Positions 1-12,484 of a stretch of 64,000 nt of DNA are shown here, piece after piece. This stretch comes from Chlorocebus sabaeus. Taxonomy: Eukaryota > Chordata > Mammalia > Primates > Cercopithecidae. The position numbers were made by a program, and so were the translations under genes. Numbering within the stretch: the stretch's first letter is position 1; each line of letters begins with the position of its first letter. The stretch lies in NCBI RefSeq assembly GCF_047675955.1, contig NW_027327412.1, positions 1,364,001 through 1,428,000 of the forward strand, read 5' to 3'. A model generated the notes under the pieces. It did not search any database. It worked only from the letters and a program-made list of their open reading frames with translations, and was not told the DNA's origin.

Positions 1-98
1 TTGCCAATTCCACAAGAACAGCCTTAGCGAAAGGCTTCTTTAACGGAAAATTGTAACTCTGTGAGATGAATTAACAGATCACAGAGCAGTTTCTCAGA
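1..98 (-). repeat. Partial monomer 19 at the left window edge
   Basis: The window opens inside a type-19 monomer: TTTAACGGAAAATTG at about 40-55 and CAGATCAC at about 73 are its marks. Its start and the rest of its HOR unit lie outside the window. Confidence 0.85.
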
Positions 99-786
99 AA
101 GCTTCTTTCCAGTTTTGAACGGAAGATATTTCCTTTTTCACCATAGCCCTCTATGGGCTTCCAAATATCCCTTTGCCAATTCCACCAGAATAGCCTTAGC
201 GAAAGGCTTCTTGAACGGAAAAATGTAACTCTGTGAGATGAATTAACAGAACACAGAGCAGTTTCTCAGAAAGCTTCTTTCCAGTTTTGAAAGGAAGATA
301 ATTCCTTTTTCACCATAGCCCTCTATGGACTTCCAAATATCCCTTTGCCAAATCCACAAGAACAGCCTTAGGGAAAGGCTTCTTGAAGGGAAAGATGTAA
401 CTCTGTGAGATGAATTGACAGAACACAGAGCAGTTTCTCAGAAAGCTTCTTTCCAGGTTTGAACGGAAGATATTTCCTCTTGCACCATAGCCGTCTGTGG
501 GCTTCCAAATATCCCTTTGCCAATTCCACAAGAACAGCCTTAGTGGAAGGCTTCTTGAAGGAAAAGATGAAACTCTGTGAGATGAATTAACAGAACACAG
601 AGCAGTTTCTCCGAATGCTTCTATCCAGTTTTGAACGGAAGATATTTCCTTTTTCACGTTAGCCCTCTATGGGCTTCCAAATATCACTTTGCCAATTCCA
701 CAAGAACAGCCTTAGGGAAAGGCTTCTTGAAGTGAAAGATGTAACTCTGTGTGATAAATTAACAGAACACAGAACAGTTTCTCACA

Positions 787-1990
787 AAGCTTCTCTCCAG
801 GTTTGAACGGAAGATATTTCCTTTTTCACCATAGCCTTCTATGGGCTTCCAAATATCCCTTTTCCAATTCCACAAGAACAGCCTTATCGAAAGGCTTCTT
901 GAAGTCAAAGATGTAACTCTGTGAGATGAATTAACAGAACACAGAGCAGTTTCTCAGAAAGCTTCTTTCCAGTTTTGAACGGAAGATATTTCCTTTTTCA
1001 CCATAGCCCTCTATGCGCTTCCAAATATCACTTTGCCAATTCCACCAGAACAGACATAGCGAAAGGCTTCTTGAACGGAAAAATGTAACTCTGTGAGATG
1101 AATTAACAGAACACAGAGCAGTTTCTCAGAAAGCTTCTTTCCAGTTTTGAACGGAAGATATTTCCTTTTTCACCATAGCCCTCTATGGACTTCCAAATAT
1201 CCCTTTGCCAAATCCACAAGAACAGCCTTAGCGAAAGTCTTCTTGAAGGGAAAGATGTAACTCTGTGAGATGAATTAAGAGAACACAGAGCAGTTTCTCA
1301 GAAAGCTTCTTTCCAGTTTTGAACGGAATATGTTTCCTTTTTCACCATACCCTTCTATGGGCTTCCAAATATCCCTTTGCCAATTCCACCAGAACAGCGT
1401 TAGTGAAAGGCTTCTTGAACGGAAAAATGTAACTGTGTGAGATGAATCAACAGAACACAGAGCAGTTTCTCAGAAAGCTTCTTTCCAGTTTTGAACGGAA
1501 GATATTTCCTTTTTCACGATAGCCCTCTATGGACTTCCAAATATCCCTTTGCCAAATCCACAAGAACAGCCTTAGCGAAAGGCTTCTTGAAGGGAAAGAT
1601 GTAACTCTGTGAGATGAATTGACAGAACACAGAGCAATTTCTCAGAAAGCTTCTTTCCAGTTTTGAAAGGAAGATATTTCCTTTTTCACCATAGCCCTCT
1701 ATGGGCTTCCAAATATCCCTTTGCTAATTCCACAAGAACAGCCTTAGCGAAAGGCATCTTGAAGGGAAAGATGTAACTCTGTGAGATGAATTAACAGAAC
1801 ACAGAGCAGTTTCTCAGAAAGCTTCTTTCCAGTTTTGAACGGAAGATATTTCCTCTTGCACGATAGCCCTCTGTGGGCTTCCAAATATCCCTTTGCCAAT
1901 TCCACAAGAACAGCCTTAGCGAAAGGCTTCTTGAAGGGAAAGATGTTACTCTGTGTGATAAATTAACAGAACACAGAACAGTTTCTCACA
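787..1990 (-). repeat. Tandem 7-mer duplication, copy 1 (1204 bp)
   Basis: Types 5-6-7-8-8b-8c-8d repeat at exactly 1204 bp (7 x 172): CTATGCGC is at 1011 and again at 2215. In this copy the last monomer switches into type 4 sequence (GTGTGATAAATT), which is the join to the second copy. Confidence 0.85.
1819..1990 (-). repeat. Hybrid monomer 8d/4
   Basis: The first half has the 8d box (CTCTTGCACGATAG) and GAAGGGAAAG. The second half has type-4 marks (GTGTGATAAATT, CACAGAACAG, TCTCACAAAGC). The switch lies between about 1943 and 1953. A crossover or conversion between misaligned 8d and 4 explains it and creates the 7-mer tandem duplication. Confidence 0.8.
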
Positions 1991-3194
1991 AAGCTTCTCT
2001 CCAGGTTTGAACGGAAGATATTTCCTTTTTCACCATAGCCTTCTATGGGCTTCCAAATATCCCTTTTCCAATTCCACAAGAACAGGCTTAGCGAAAGGCT
2101 TCTTGAAGTCAAAGATGTAACTCTGTGAGATGAATTAACAGAACACAGAGCAGTTTCTCAGAAAGCTTCTTTCCAGTTTTGAACGGAAGATATTTCCTTT
2201 TTCACCATAGCCCTCTATGCGCTTCCAAATATCACTTTGCCAATTCCACCAGAACAGACTTAGCGAAAGGCTTCTTGAACGGAAAAAATGGAACTCTGTG
2301 AGATCAATTAACAGAACACAGAGCAGTTTCTCAGAAAGCTTCTTTCCAGTTTTGAACGGAAGATATTTCCTTTTTAACCATAGCCCTCTATGGACTTCCA
2401 AATATCCCTTTGCCAAATCCACAAGAACAGCCTTAGCGAAAGGCTTCTTGAAGGGAAAGATGTAACTCTGTGAGATGAATTAACAGAACACAGAGCAGTT
2501 TCTCAGAAAGCTTCTTTCCAGTTTTGAACGGAATATGTTTCCTTTTTCACCATACCCCTCTATGGGCTTCCAAATATCCCTTTGCCAATTCCACCAGAAC
2601 AGCGTTAGCGAAAGGCTTCTTGAACGGAAAAATGTAACTGTGTGAGATGAATCAACAGAACACAGAGCAGTTTCTCAGAAAGCTTCTTTCCAGTTTTGAA
2701 CGGAAGATATTTCCTTTTTCACGATAGCCCTCTATGGACTTCCAAATATCCCTTTGCCAAATCCACAAGAACAGCCTTAGCGAAAGGCTTCTTGAAGGGA
2801 AAGATGTAACTCTGTGAGATGAATAGACAGAACACAGAGCAATTTCTCAGAAAGCTTCTTTCCAGTTTTGAAAGGTAGATATTTCCTTTTTCACCATAGC
2901 CCTCTATGGGCTTCCAAATATCCCTTTGCTAATTCCACAAGAACAGCCTTAGCGAAAGGCATCTTGAAGGGAAAGATGTAACTCTGTGAGATGAATTAAC
3001 AGAACACAGAGCAGTTTCTCAGAAAGCTTCTTTCCAGTTTTGAACGGAAGATATTTCCTCTTGCACGATAGCCCTCTGTGGGCTTCCAAATATCCCTTTG
3101 CCAATTCTTCAAGAACAGCCTTAGCGAAAGGCTTCTTGAAGGGAAAGATGTAACTCTGTGAAATGAATTGACAGAACACAGAGCAGTTTCTCAG
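1991..3194 (-). repeat. Tandem 7-mer duplication, copy 2 (1204 bp)
   Basis: This is the second copy of types 5 to 8d. It has gathered private changes: GGAAAAAATGG and GATCAATTAAC near 2281-2310, TTTTTAACC near 2370, and GATAGACAG in place of GATTGACAG in 8b. The last monomer is a complete 8d rather than a hybrid and is followed by type 3. Confidence 0.85.
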
Positions 3195-4744
3195 AAAGCT
3201 TCTTTCCAGTTTTGAACGGAAGATATTTCCTCTTGCACCATAGCCGTCTGTGGGCTTCCAAATATCCCTTTGCCAATTCCACAAGAACAGCCTTAGTGGA
3301 AGGCTTCTTGAAGGAAAAGATGAAACTCTGTGAGATGAATTAACAGAACACAGAGCAGTTTCTCCGAATGCTTCTTTCGAGTTTTGAACGGAATATATTT
3401 CCTTTTTCACGTTAGCCCTCTATGGGCTTCCAAATATCACTTTGCCAATTCCACAAGAACAGCCTTAGGGAAAGGCTTCTTGAAGTGAAAGATGTAACTC
3501 TGTGTGATAAATTAACAGAACACAGAACAGTTTCTCAAAAAGCTTCTCTGCACGTTTGAACGGAAGATATTTCCTTTTTCACCGTAGCCTTCTATGGGCT
3601 TCCAAATATCCCTTTACCAATTCCACAAGAACAACCTTAGCGAAAGGCTCCTTGAAGGGAAAGATGTAACTCTGTGAGATGAATTAACATAACACAGAGC
3701 AGTTTCTCAGAAAGCTTCTTTCCAGTTTTGAACGGAAGATATTTCCTTTTTCACCATAGCCCTCTATGGGCTTCCAAATATCCCTTTGCCAATTCCACAA
3801 GAACAGCCTTAGCGAAAGGCTTCTTGAAGGGAAAGATGTAACTCTGTGAGATGAATTAACAGAACACAGAGCAGTTTCTCAGAAAGCTTCTTTCCAGTTT
3901 TGAACGGAAGATATTTCCCTTTTCAGCATAGCCCTCTACGGGCTTCCAAATATCCCTTTGCCAATTCCACAAGAACAGCCTTAGCGAAAGGCTTCTTTAA
4001 GGGAAAGATGTAACTCTGTGAGATGAATTAACAGAACACAGAGCAGTTTCTCAGAAAGCTTCTTTCCAGTTTTGAACGGAAGATATTTCCATTTTCACCA
4101 TAGGAATCTGTAGGGCTTCCAAATATCCCTTTGCCAATTCCACAAGAACAGCCTTAGCGAAAGGCTTCTTGAAGGGAAAAATGTAACTCTGTGAGATGAA
4201 TTAACAGAACACAGAGCAGTTTCTCAGAAAGCTTCTTTCCAGTTTTGAACGGAAGATATTTCCTTTTTCACCATAGCCCTCTATGGGCTTCCAAATATCC
4301 CTTTTCTAATTCCACAAGAACAGCCTTAGCGAAAAGCTTCTTGAAGGGAAAGATGTAACTCTGTGAGATGAATTCACAGAACACAGAACAGTTTCTCAGA
4401 AAACTTCTCTCCAGGTTTGAACGGAAGATATTTCCTTTTTCACCATAGCCCTCTATGGGCTTCCAAATATCCCTTTGCCAATTCCACAAGAACAGCCTTA
4501 GCGAAAGTCTTCTTGAAGTGAAAGATGTAACTCTGTAAGATGAATTAACAGAACATAGAGCAGTTTCTCAGAAAGCTTCTTTCCAGTTTTGAACGGAAGA
4601 TATTTCCTTTTTCACCATAGACCTCTACGGGCTTCCAAATATCACTTTGCCAATTCCACAAGAACAGCCTTAGCGAAAGGCTTCTTTAACGGAAAATTGT
4701 AACTCTGTGAGATGAATTAACAGATCACAGAGCAGTTTCTCAGA

Positions 4745-6980
4745 AAGCTTCTTTCCAGTTTTGAACGGAAGATATTTCCTTTTTCACCATAGCCCTCTAT
4801 GGGCTTCCAAATATCCCTTTGCCAATTCCACCAGAATAGCCTTAGCGAAAGGCTTCTTTAACGGAAAATTGTAACTCTGTGAGATGAATTAACAGAACAC
4901 AGAGCAGTTTCTCAGAAAGCTTCTTTCCAGTTTTGAAAGGAAGATAATTCCTTTTTCACCATAGCCCTCTATGGACTTCCAAATATCCGTTTGCCAAATC
5001 CACAAGAACAGCCTTAGGGAAAGGCTTCTTGAAGGGAAAGATGTAACTCTGTGAGATGAATTAACAGAACACAGAGCAGTTTCTCAGAAAGCTTCTTTCC
5101 AGTTTTGAACGGAAGATATTTCCTCTTGCACCATAGCCGTCTGTGGGCTTCCAAATATCCCTTTGCCAATTCCACAAGAACAGCCTTAGTGGAAGGCTTC
5201 TTGAAGGAAAAGATGAAACTCTGTGAGATGAATTAACAGAACACAGAGCAGTTTCTCCGAATGCTTCTTTCGAGTTTTGAACGGAAGATATTTCCTTTTT
5301 CACGTTAGCCCTCTATGGGCTTCCAAATATCACTTTGCCAATTCCACAAGAACAGCCTTAGGGAAAGGCTTCTTGAAGTGAAAGATGTAACTCTGTGTGA
5401 TAAATTAACAGAACACAGAACAGTTTCTCACAAAGCTTCTCTCCAGGTTTGAACGGAAGATATTTCCTTTTTCACCATAGCCTTCTATGGGCTTCCAAAT
5501 ATCCCTTTTCCTATTCCACAAGAACAGCCTTAGCGAAAGGCTTCTTGAAGTCAAAGATGTAACTCTGTGAGATGAATTAACAGAACACAGAGCAGTTTCT
5601 CAGAAAGCTTCTTTCCAGTTTTGAACGGAAGATATTTCCTCTTGCACCATAGCCGTCTGTGGGCTTCCAAATATCCCTTTGCCAATTCCACAAGAACAGC
5701 CTTAGCGAAAGGCTTCTTGAAGGGAAAGATGTAACTCTGTGAGATGAATTAACAGAACACAGAGCAGTTTCTCAGAAAGCTTCTTTCCAGTTTTGAACAG
5801 AAGATATTTCATTTTTCACCATAGCCCTCTATGGGCTTCCAAATGTCCCTTTGCCAATTCCACAAGAACAGCCTTAGCAAAAGGATTCTTGAAGGGAAAG
5901 ATGTAACTCTGTGAGATGAATTAACAGAACACAGAGCAGTTTCTCAGAAACCTTGTTTCCAGTTTTGAACGGAAGATATTTCCTCTTGCACCATAGCCGT
6001 CTGTGGGCTTCCAAATATCCCTTTGCCAATTCCACAAGAACAGCCTTAGCGAAAGGCTTCTTGAAGGGAAAGATGTAACTCTGTGAGATGAATTAACAGA
6101 ACACAGAGCAGTTTCTCAGAAAGCTTCTTTCCAGTTTTGAACGGAAGATATTTCCTTTTTCACGATAGCCCTCTATGGGCTTCCAAATATCCCTTTACCA
6201 ATTCCACAAGAACAACCTTATCGAAAGGCTCCTTGAAGGGAAAGATGTAACTCTGTGAGATGAATTAACAGAACACAGAGCAGTTTCTCAGAAAGCTTCT
6301 TTCCAGTTTTGAACGGAAGATATTTCCTTTTTCACCATAGCCCTCTATGGGCTTCCAAATATCCCTTTGCCAATTCCACAAGAACAGCCTTAGCGAAAGG
6401 GTTCTTGAAGGGAAAGATGTAACTCTGTGAGATGAATTAACAGAACACAGAGCAGTTTCTCAGAAAGCTTCTTTCCAGTTTTGAACGGAAGATATTTCCC
6501 TTTTCAGCATAGCCCTCTATGGGCTTCCAAATATCCCTTTGCCAATTCCACAAGAACAGCCTTAGCGAAAAGTTTCTTGAAGGGAAAGATGTAACTCTGT
6601 GAGATGAATTCACAGAACACAGAACAGTTTCTCAGAAAACTTCTCTCCAGGTTTGAACGGAAGATATTTCCTTTTTCACCATAGCCCTCTATGGGCTTCC
6701 AAATATCCCTTTGCCAATTCCACAAGAACAGCCTTAGCGAAAGTCTTCTTGAAGTGAAAGATGTAACTCTGTAAGATGAATTAACCGAACATAGAGCAGT
6801 TTCTCAGAAAGCTTCTTTCCAGTTTTGAACGGAAGATATTTCCTTTTTCACCATAGACCTCTATGGGCTTCCAAATATCACTTTGCCAATTCCACAAGAA
6901 CAGCCTTAGCGAAAGGCTTCTTTAACGGAAAATTGTAACTCTGTGAGATGAATTAACAGATCACAGAGCAGTTTCTCAGA
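4745..6980 (-). repeat. HOR unit 2: 13 monomers (2236 bp)
   Basis: Order: 1-2-3-4-13-15-14-15-16-x-17-18-19. Types 5 to 9 are absent. Monomer 2 here has ATATCCG, the mark later found in the fused 2/3 monomer of the 7-19 kb copies, while 2 and 3 are still separate. Monomer 1 carries the type-19 form TTTAACGGAAAATTG (about 4857-4871), a likely conversion patch. Confidence 0.85.
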
Positions 6981-9216
6981 AAGCTTCTTTCCAGTTTTGA
7001 ACGGAAGATATTTCCTTTTTCACCATAGCCCTCTATGGGCTTCCAAATATCCCTTTGCCAATTCCACCAGAATAGCCTTAGCGAAAGGCTTCTTGAACAG
7101 AAAAATGTAACTGTGTGAGATGAATTAACAGAACACAGAGCAGTTTCTCAGAAAGCTTCTTTCCAGTTTTGAAAGGAAGATAATTCCTTTTTCACCATAG
7201 CCCTCTATGGACTTCCAAATATCCCTTTGCCAAATCCACAAGAACAGCCTTAGGGAAAGGCTTCTTGAAGGGAAAGATGTAACTCTGTGAGATGAATTGA
7301 CAGAACACAGAGCAGTTTCTCAGAAAGCTTCTTTCCAGTTTTGAACGGAAGATATTTCCTCTTGCACCATAGCCGTCTGTGGGCTTCCAAATATCCCTTT
7401 GCCAATTCCACAAGAACAGCCTTAGTGGAAGGCTTCTTGAAGGAAAAGATGAAACTCTGTGAGATGAATTAACAGAACACAGAGCAGTTTCTCCGAATGC
7501 TTCTATCCAGTTTTGAACGGAAGATATTTCCTTTTTCACGTTAGCCCTCTATGGGCTTCCAAATATCCCTTTGCCAATTCCACAAGAACAGCCTTAGGGA
7601 AAGGCTTCTTGAAGTGAAAGATGTAACTCTGTGTGATAAATTAACGGAACACAGAACAGTTTCTCACAAAGCTTCTCTCCAGGTTTGAACGGAAGATATT
7701 TCCTTTTTCACCATAGCCTTCTATGGGCTTCCAAATATCCCTTTTCCAATTCCACAAGAACAGCCTTAGCGAAAGGCTTCTTGAAGTCAAAGATGTAACT
7801 CTGTGAGATGAATTAACAGAACACAGAGCAGTTTCTCAGAAAGCTTCTTTCCAGTTTTGAACGGAAGATATTTCCTTTTTCACCATAGCCCTCTATGCGC
7901 TTCCAAATATCACTTTGCCAATTCCACCAGAACAGACATAGCGAAAGGCTTCTTGAACGGAAAAATGTAACTCTGTGAGATGAATTAACAGAACACAGAG
8001 CAGTTTCTCAGAAAGCTTCTTTCCAGTTTTGAACGGAAGATATTTCCTTTTTCACCATAGCCCTCTATGGACTTCCAAATATCCCTTTGCCAAATCCACA
8101 AGAACAGCCTTAGCGAAAGTCTTCTTGAAGGGAAAGATGTAACTCTGTGAGATGAATTAACAGAACACAGAGCAGTTTCTCAGAAAGCTTCTTTCCAGTT
8201 TTGAACGGAATATGTTTCCTTTTTCACCATACCCTTCTATGGGCTTCCAAATATCCCTTTGCCAATTCCACCAGAACAGCGTTAGTGAAAGGCTTCTTGA
8301 ACGGAAAAATGTAACTGTGTGAGATGAATCAACAGAACACAGAGCAGTTTCTCAGAAAGCTTCTTTCCAGTTTTGAACGGAAGATATTTCCCTTTTCAGC
8401 ATAGCCCTCTACGGGCTTCCAAATATCCCTTTGCCAATTCCACAAGAACAGCCTTAGCGAAAGGCTTCTTTAAGGGAAAGATGTAACTCTGTGAGATGAA
8501 TTAACAGAACACACAGCAGTTTCTCAGAAAGCTTCTTTCCAGTTTTGAACGGAAGATATTTCCTTTTTCACCATAGCCCTCTATGGGCTTCCAAATATCC
8601 CTTTGCCAATTCCACCAGAATAGCCTTAGCGAAAGGCTTCTTGAACGGAAAAATGTAACTCTGTGAGATGAATTAACAGAACACAGAGCAGTTTCTCAGA
8701 AAGCTTCTTTCCAGTTTTGAAAGGAAGATAATTCCTTTTTCACCATAGCCCTCTATGGACTTCCCAATATCCGTTTGCCAAATCCACAAGAACAGCCTTA
8801 GGGAAAGGCTTCTTGAAGGGAAAGATGTAACTCTGTGAGATGAATTAACAGAACACAGAGCAGTTTCTCCGAATGCTTCTTTCGAGGTTTGAACGGAAGA
8901 TATTTCCTTTTTCTCGTTAGCCCTCTATGGGCTTCCAAATATCACTTTGCCAATTCCACAAGAACAGCCTTAGGGAAAGGCTTCTTGAAGTGAAAGATGT
9001 AACTCTGTGTGATAAATTAACAGAACACAGAACAGTTTCTCACAAAGCTTCTCTCCAGGTTTGAACGGAAGATATTTCCTTTTTCACCATAGCCTTCTAT
9101 GGGCTTCCAAATATCCCTTTTCCTATTCCACAAGAACAGCCTTAGCGAAAGGCTTCTTGAAGTCAAAGATGTAACTCTGTGAGATGAATTAACAGAACAC
9201 AGAGCAGTTTCTCAGA
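6981..9216 (-). repeat. HOR unit 3: 13-mer, first copy of the 2236-bp tandem duplication
   Basis: Order: 1-2-3-4-5-6-7-8-9-1-(2/3 hybrid)-4-13. The next 13 monomers (9217-11452) repeat this order with the same private marks: GAACAGAAAA in monomer 1, ACGGAACACAG in 4, ACACACAGCAG in 9, and CCCAATATCCG in the hybrid. One difference seen is TCGAGGTTTG (about 8883) against TCGAGTTTTG in later copies. The two 1-2-...-4 runs inside the unit are themselves related. Confidence 0.88.
8701..8872 (-). repeat. Hybrid monomer 2/3, copy in unit 3
   Basis: It opens as type 2 (GAAAGGAAGATAATTCC, GGACTTCC, TTAGGGAAAGG) and ends as type 3 (TTTCTCCGAATGC). The switch lies between about 8831 and 8869. It is the product expected when one monomer is lost by crossover between adjacent types 2 and 3, which are still separate with the same ATATCCG mark at 4.9-5.2 kb. 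Confidence 0.82.
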
Positions 9217-12200
9217 AAGCTTCTTTCCAGTTTTGAACGGAAGATATTTCCTTTTTCACCATAGCCCTCTATGGGCTTCCAAATATCCCTTTGCCAATTC
9301 CACCAGAATAGCCTTAGCGAAAGGCTTCTTGAACAGAAAAATGTAACTGTGTGAGATGAATTAACAGAACACAGAGCAGTTTCTCAGAAAGCTTCTTTCC
9401 AGTTTTGAAAGGAAGATAATTCCTTTTTCACCATAGCCCTCTATGGACTTCCAAATATCCCTTTGCCAAATCCACAAGAACAGCCTTAGGGAAAGGCTTC
9501 TTGAAGGGAAAGATGTAACTCTGTGAGATGAATTGACAGAACACAGAGCAGTTTCTCAGAAAGCTTCTTTCCAGTTTTGAACGGAAGATATTTCCTCTTG
9601 CACCATAGCCGTCTGTGGGCTTCCAAATATCCCTTTGCCAATTCCACAAGAACAGCCTTAGTGGAAGGCTTCTTGAAGGAAAAGATGAAACTCTGTGAGA
9701 TGAATTAACAGAACACAGAGCAGTTTCTCCGAATGCTTCTATCCAGTTTTGAACGGAAGATATTTCCTTTTTCACGTTAGCCCTCTATGGGCTTCCAAAT
9801 ATCCCTTTGCCAATTCCACAAGAACAGCCTTAGGGAAAGGCTTCTTGAAGTGAAAGATGTAACTCTGTGTGATAAATTAACGGAACACAGAACAGTTTCT
9901 CACAAAGCTTCTCTCCAGGTTTGAACGGAAGATATTTCCTTTTTCACCATAGCCTTCTATGGGCTTCCAAATATCCCTTTTCCAATTCCACAAGAACAGC
10001 CTTAGCGAAAGGCTTCTTGAAGTCAAAGATGTAACTCTGTGAGATGAATTAACAGAACACAGAGCAGTTTCTCAGAAAGCTTCTTTCCAGTTTTGAACGG
10101 AAGATATTTCCTTTTTCACCATAGCCCTCTATGCGCTTCCAAATATCACTTTGCCAATTCCACCAGAACAGACATAGCGAAAGGCTTCTTGAACGGAAAA
10201 ATGTAACTCTGTGAGATGAATTAACAGAACACAGAGCAGTTTCTCAGAAAGCTTCTTTCCAGTTTTGAACGGAAGATATTTCCTTTTTCACCATAGCCCT
10301 CTATGGACTTCCAAATATCCCTTTGCCAAATCCACAAGAACAGCCTTAGCGAAAGTCTTCTTGAAGGGAAAGATGTAACTCTGTGAGATGAATTAACAGA
10401 ACACAGAGCAGTTTCTCAGAAAGCTTCTTTCCAGTTTTGAACGGAATATGTTTCCTTTTTCACCATACCCTTCTATGGGCTTCCAAATATCCCTTTGCCA
10501 ATTCCACCAGAACAGCGTTAGTGAAAGGCTTCTTGAACGGAAAAATGTAACTGTGTGAGATGAATCAACAGAACACAGAGCAGTTTCTCAGAAAGCTTCT
10601 TTCCAGTTTTGAACGGAAGATATTTCCCTTTTCAGCATAGCCCTCTACGGGCTTCCAAATATCCCTTTGCCAATTCCACAAGAACAGCCTTAGCGAAAGG
10701 CTTCTTTAAGGGAAAGATGTAACTCTGTGAGATGAATTAACAGAACACACAGCAGTTTCTCAGAAAGCTTCTTTCCAGTTTTGAACGGAAGATATTTCCT
10801 TTTTCACCATAGCCCTCTATGGGCTTCCAAATATCCCTTTGCCAATTCCACCAGAATAGCCTTAGCGAAAGGCTTCTTGAACGGAAAAATGTAACTCTGT
10901 GAGATGAATTAACAGAACACAGAGCAGTTTCTCAGAAAGCTTCTTTCCAGTTTTGAAAGGAAGATAATTCCTTTTTCACCATAGCCCTCTATGGACTTCC
11001 CAATATCCGTTTGCCAAATCCACAAGAACAGCCTTAGGGAAAGGCTTCTTGAAGGGAAAGATGTAACTCTGTGAGATGAATTAACAGAACACAGAGCAGT
11101 TTCTCCGAATGCTTCTTTCGAGTTTTGAACGGAAGATATTTCCTTTTTCTCGTTAGCCCTCTATGGGCTTCCAAATATCACTTTGCCAATTCCACAAGAA
11201 CAGCCTTAGGGAAAGGCTTCTTGAAGTGAAAGATGTAACTCTGTGTGATAAATTAACAGAACACAGAACAGTTTCTCACAAAGCTTCTCTCCAGGTTTGA
11301 ACGGAAGATATTTCCTTTTTCACCATAGCCTTCTATGGGCTTCCAAATATCCCTTTTCCTATTCCACAAGAACAGCCTTAGCGAAAGGCTTCTTGAAGTC
11401 AAAGATGTAACTCTGTGAGATGAATTAACAGAACACAGAGCAGTTTCTCAGAAAGCTTCTTTCCAGTTTTGAACGGAAGATATTTCATTTTTCACCATAG
11501 CCCTCTATGGGCTTCCAAATGTCCCTTTGCCAATTCCACAAGAACAGCCTTAGCAAAAGGATTCTTGAAGGGAAAGATGTAACTCTGTGAGATGAATTAA
11601 CAGAACACAGAGCAGTTTCTCAGAAAGCTTCTTTCCAGTTTTGAACGGAAGATATTTCCTCTTGCACCATAGCCGTCTGTGGGCTTCCAAATATCCCTTT
11701 GCCAATTCCACAAGAACAGCCTTAGCGAAAGGCTTCTTGAAGGGAAAGATGTAACTCTGTGAGATGAATTAACAGAACACAGAGCAGTTTCTCAGAAAGC
11801 TTCTTTCCAGTTTTGAACGGAAGATATTTCCTTTTTCACGATAGCCCTCTATGGGCTTCCAAATATCCCTTTACCAATTCCACAAGAACAACCTTATCGA
11901 AAGGCTCCTTGAAGGGAAAGATGTAACTCTGTGAGATGAATTAACAGAACACAGAGCAGTTTCTCAGAAAGCTTCTTTCCAGTTTTGAACGGAAGATATT
12001 TCCTTTTTCACCATAGCCCTCTATGGGCTTCCAAATATCCCTTTGCCAATTCCACAAGAACAGCCTTAGCGAAAAGTTTCTTGAAGGGAAAGATGTAACT
12101 CTGTGAGATGAATTCACAGAACACAGAACAGTTTCTCAGAAAACTTCTCTCCAGGTTTGAACGGAAGATATTTCCTTTTTCACCATAGCCCTCTATGGGC

Positions 12201-12484
12201 TTCCAAATATCCCTTTGCCAATTCCACAAGAACAGCCTTAGCGAAAGTCTTCTTGAAGTGAAAGATGTAACTCTGTAAGATGAATTAACCGAACATAGAG
12301 CAGTTTCTCAGAAAGCTTCTTTCCAGTTTTGAACGGAAGATATTTCCTTTTTCACCATAGACCTCTATGGGCTTCCAAATATCACTTTGCCAATTCCACA
12401 AGAACAGCCTTAGCGAAAGGCTTCTTTAACGGAAAATTGTAACTCTGTGAGATGAATTAACAGATCACAGAGCAGTTTCTCAGA
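9217..12484 (-). repeat. HOR unit 4: 19-mer (3268 bp), copy A
   Basis: The order is that of the 13-mer (1-2-3-4-5-6-7-8-9-1-2/3-4-13) followed by 14-15-16-17-18-19. It is exactly 19 x 172 bp and matches the next unit at every diagnostic position I compared. Relative to units 2 and 6 it lacks one monomer between 16 and 17. Confidence 0.9.
10937..11108 (-). repeat. Hybrid monomer 2/3, copy in unit 4
   Basis: It has the same fusion and private marks (CCCAATATCCG, then TCTCCGAATGC) as at 8701, so it was copied with the 13-mer and did not arise again. Confidence 0.82.

Larger units (their letters stand above)
99..4744 (-). repeat. HOR unit 1: 27 monomers with internal 7-mer duplication
   Basis: Order of types: 1-2-3-4-5-6-7-8-8b-8c-8d/4-5-6-7-8-8b-8c-8d-3-4-16-x-9-y-17-18-19. 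The length is 27 monomers plus 2 bp. The 5-to-8d stretch occurs twice in tandem, and the first copy ends in an 8d/4 hybrid. The monomer at about 4.1 kb (ATAGGAATCTGTAGGGC) is a private form of y. This is one of the least regular units, close to an unfused ancestral arrangement. Confidence 0.85.

Noticed and set aside
310..657. Minus-strand open reading frames of 73 to 153 codons that recur across the array (also at 2949-3410, 7192-7539, 50770-51231 and others)
   Set aside because: They are read-through of satellite monomers. 172 is not a multiple of 3, so each next monomer is read in a shifted frame, and the same peptide blocks recur in different order. They have no gene context, no distinct codon use and no relation to any protein family I know. 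They appear wherever types 2-3 or 17 lack a stop.
2217..2465. A plus-strand open reading frame of 82 codons
   Set aside because: It exists only because two private substitutions in this copy (GGAACTC for GTAACTC, GATCAATT for GATGAATT) remove stops that the other copies have. Nothing suggests a gene.
3225..3410. CENP-B box candidate around TTCGAGTTTTGAACGG in some type-3/4 joins
   Set aside because: It has TTCG, but the required A and the CGGG end are not in the right places, so it does not fit the CENP-B core. It is a substitution (TTTCGAG for TTTCCAG) in one monomer family.
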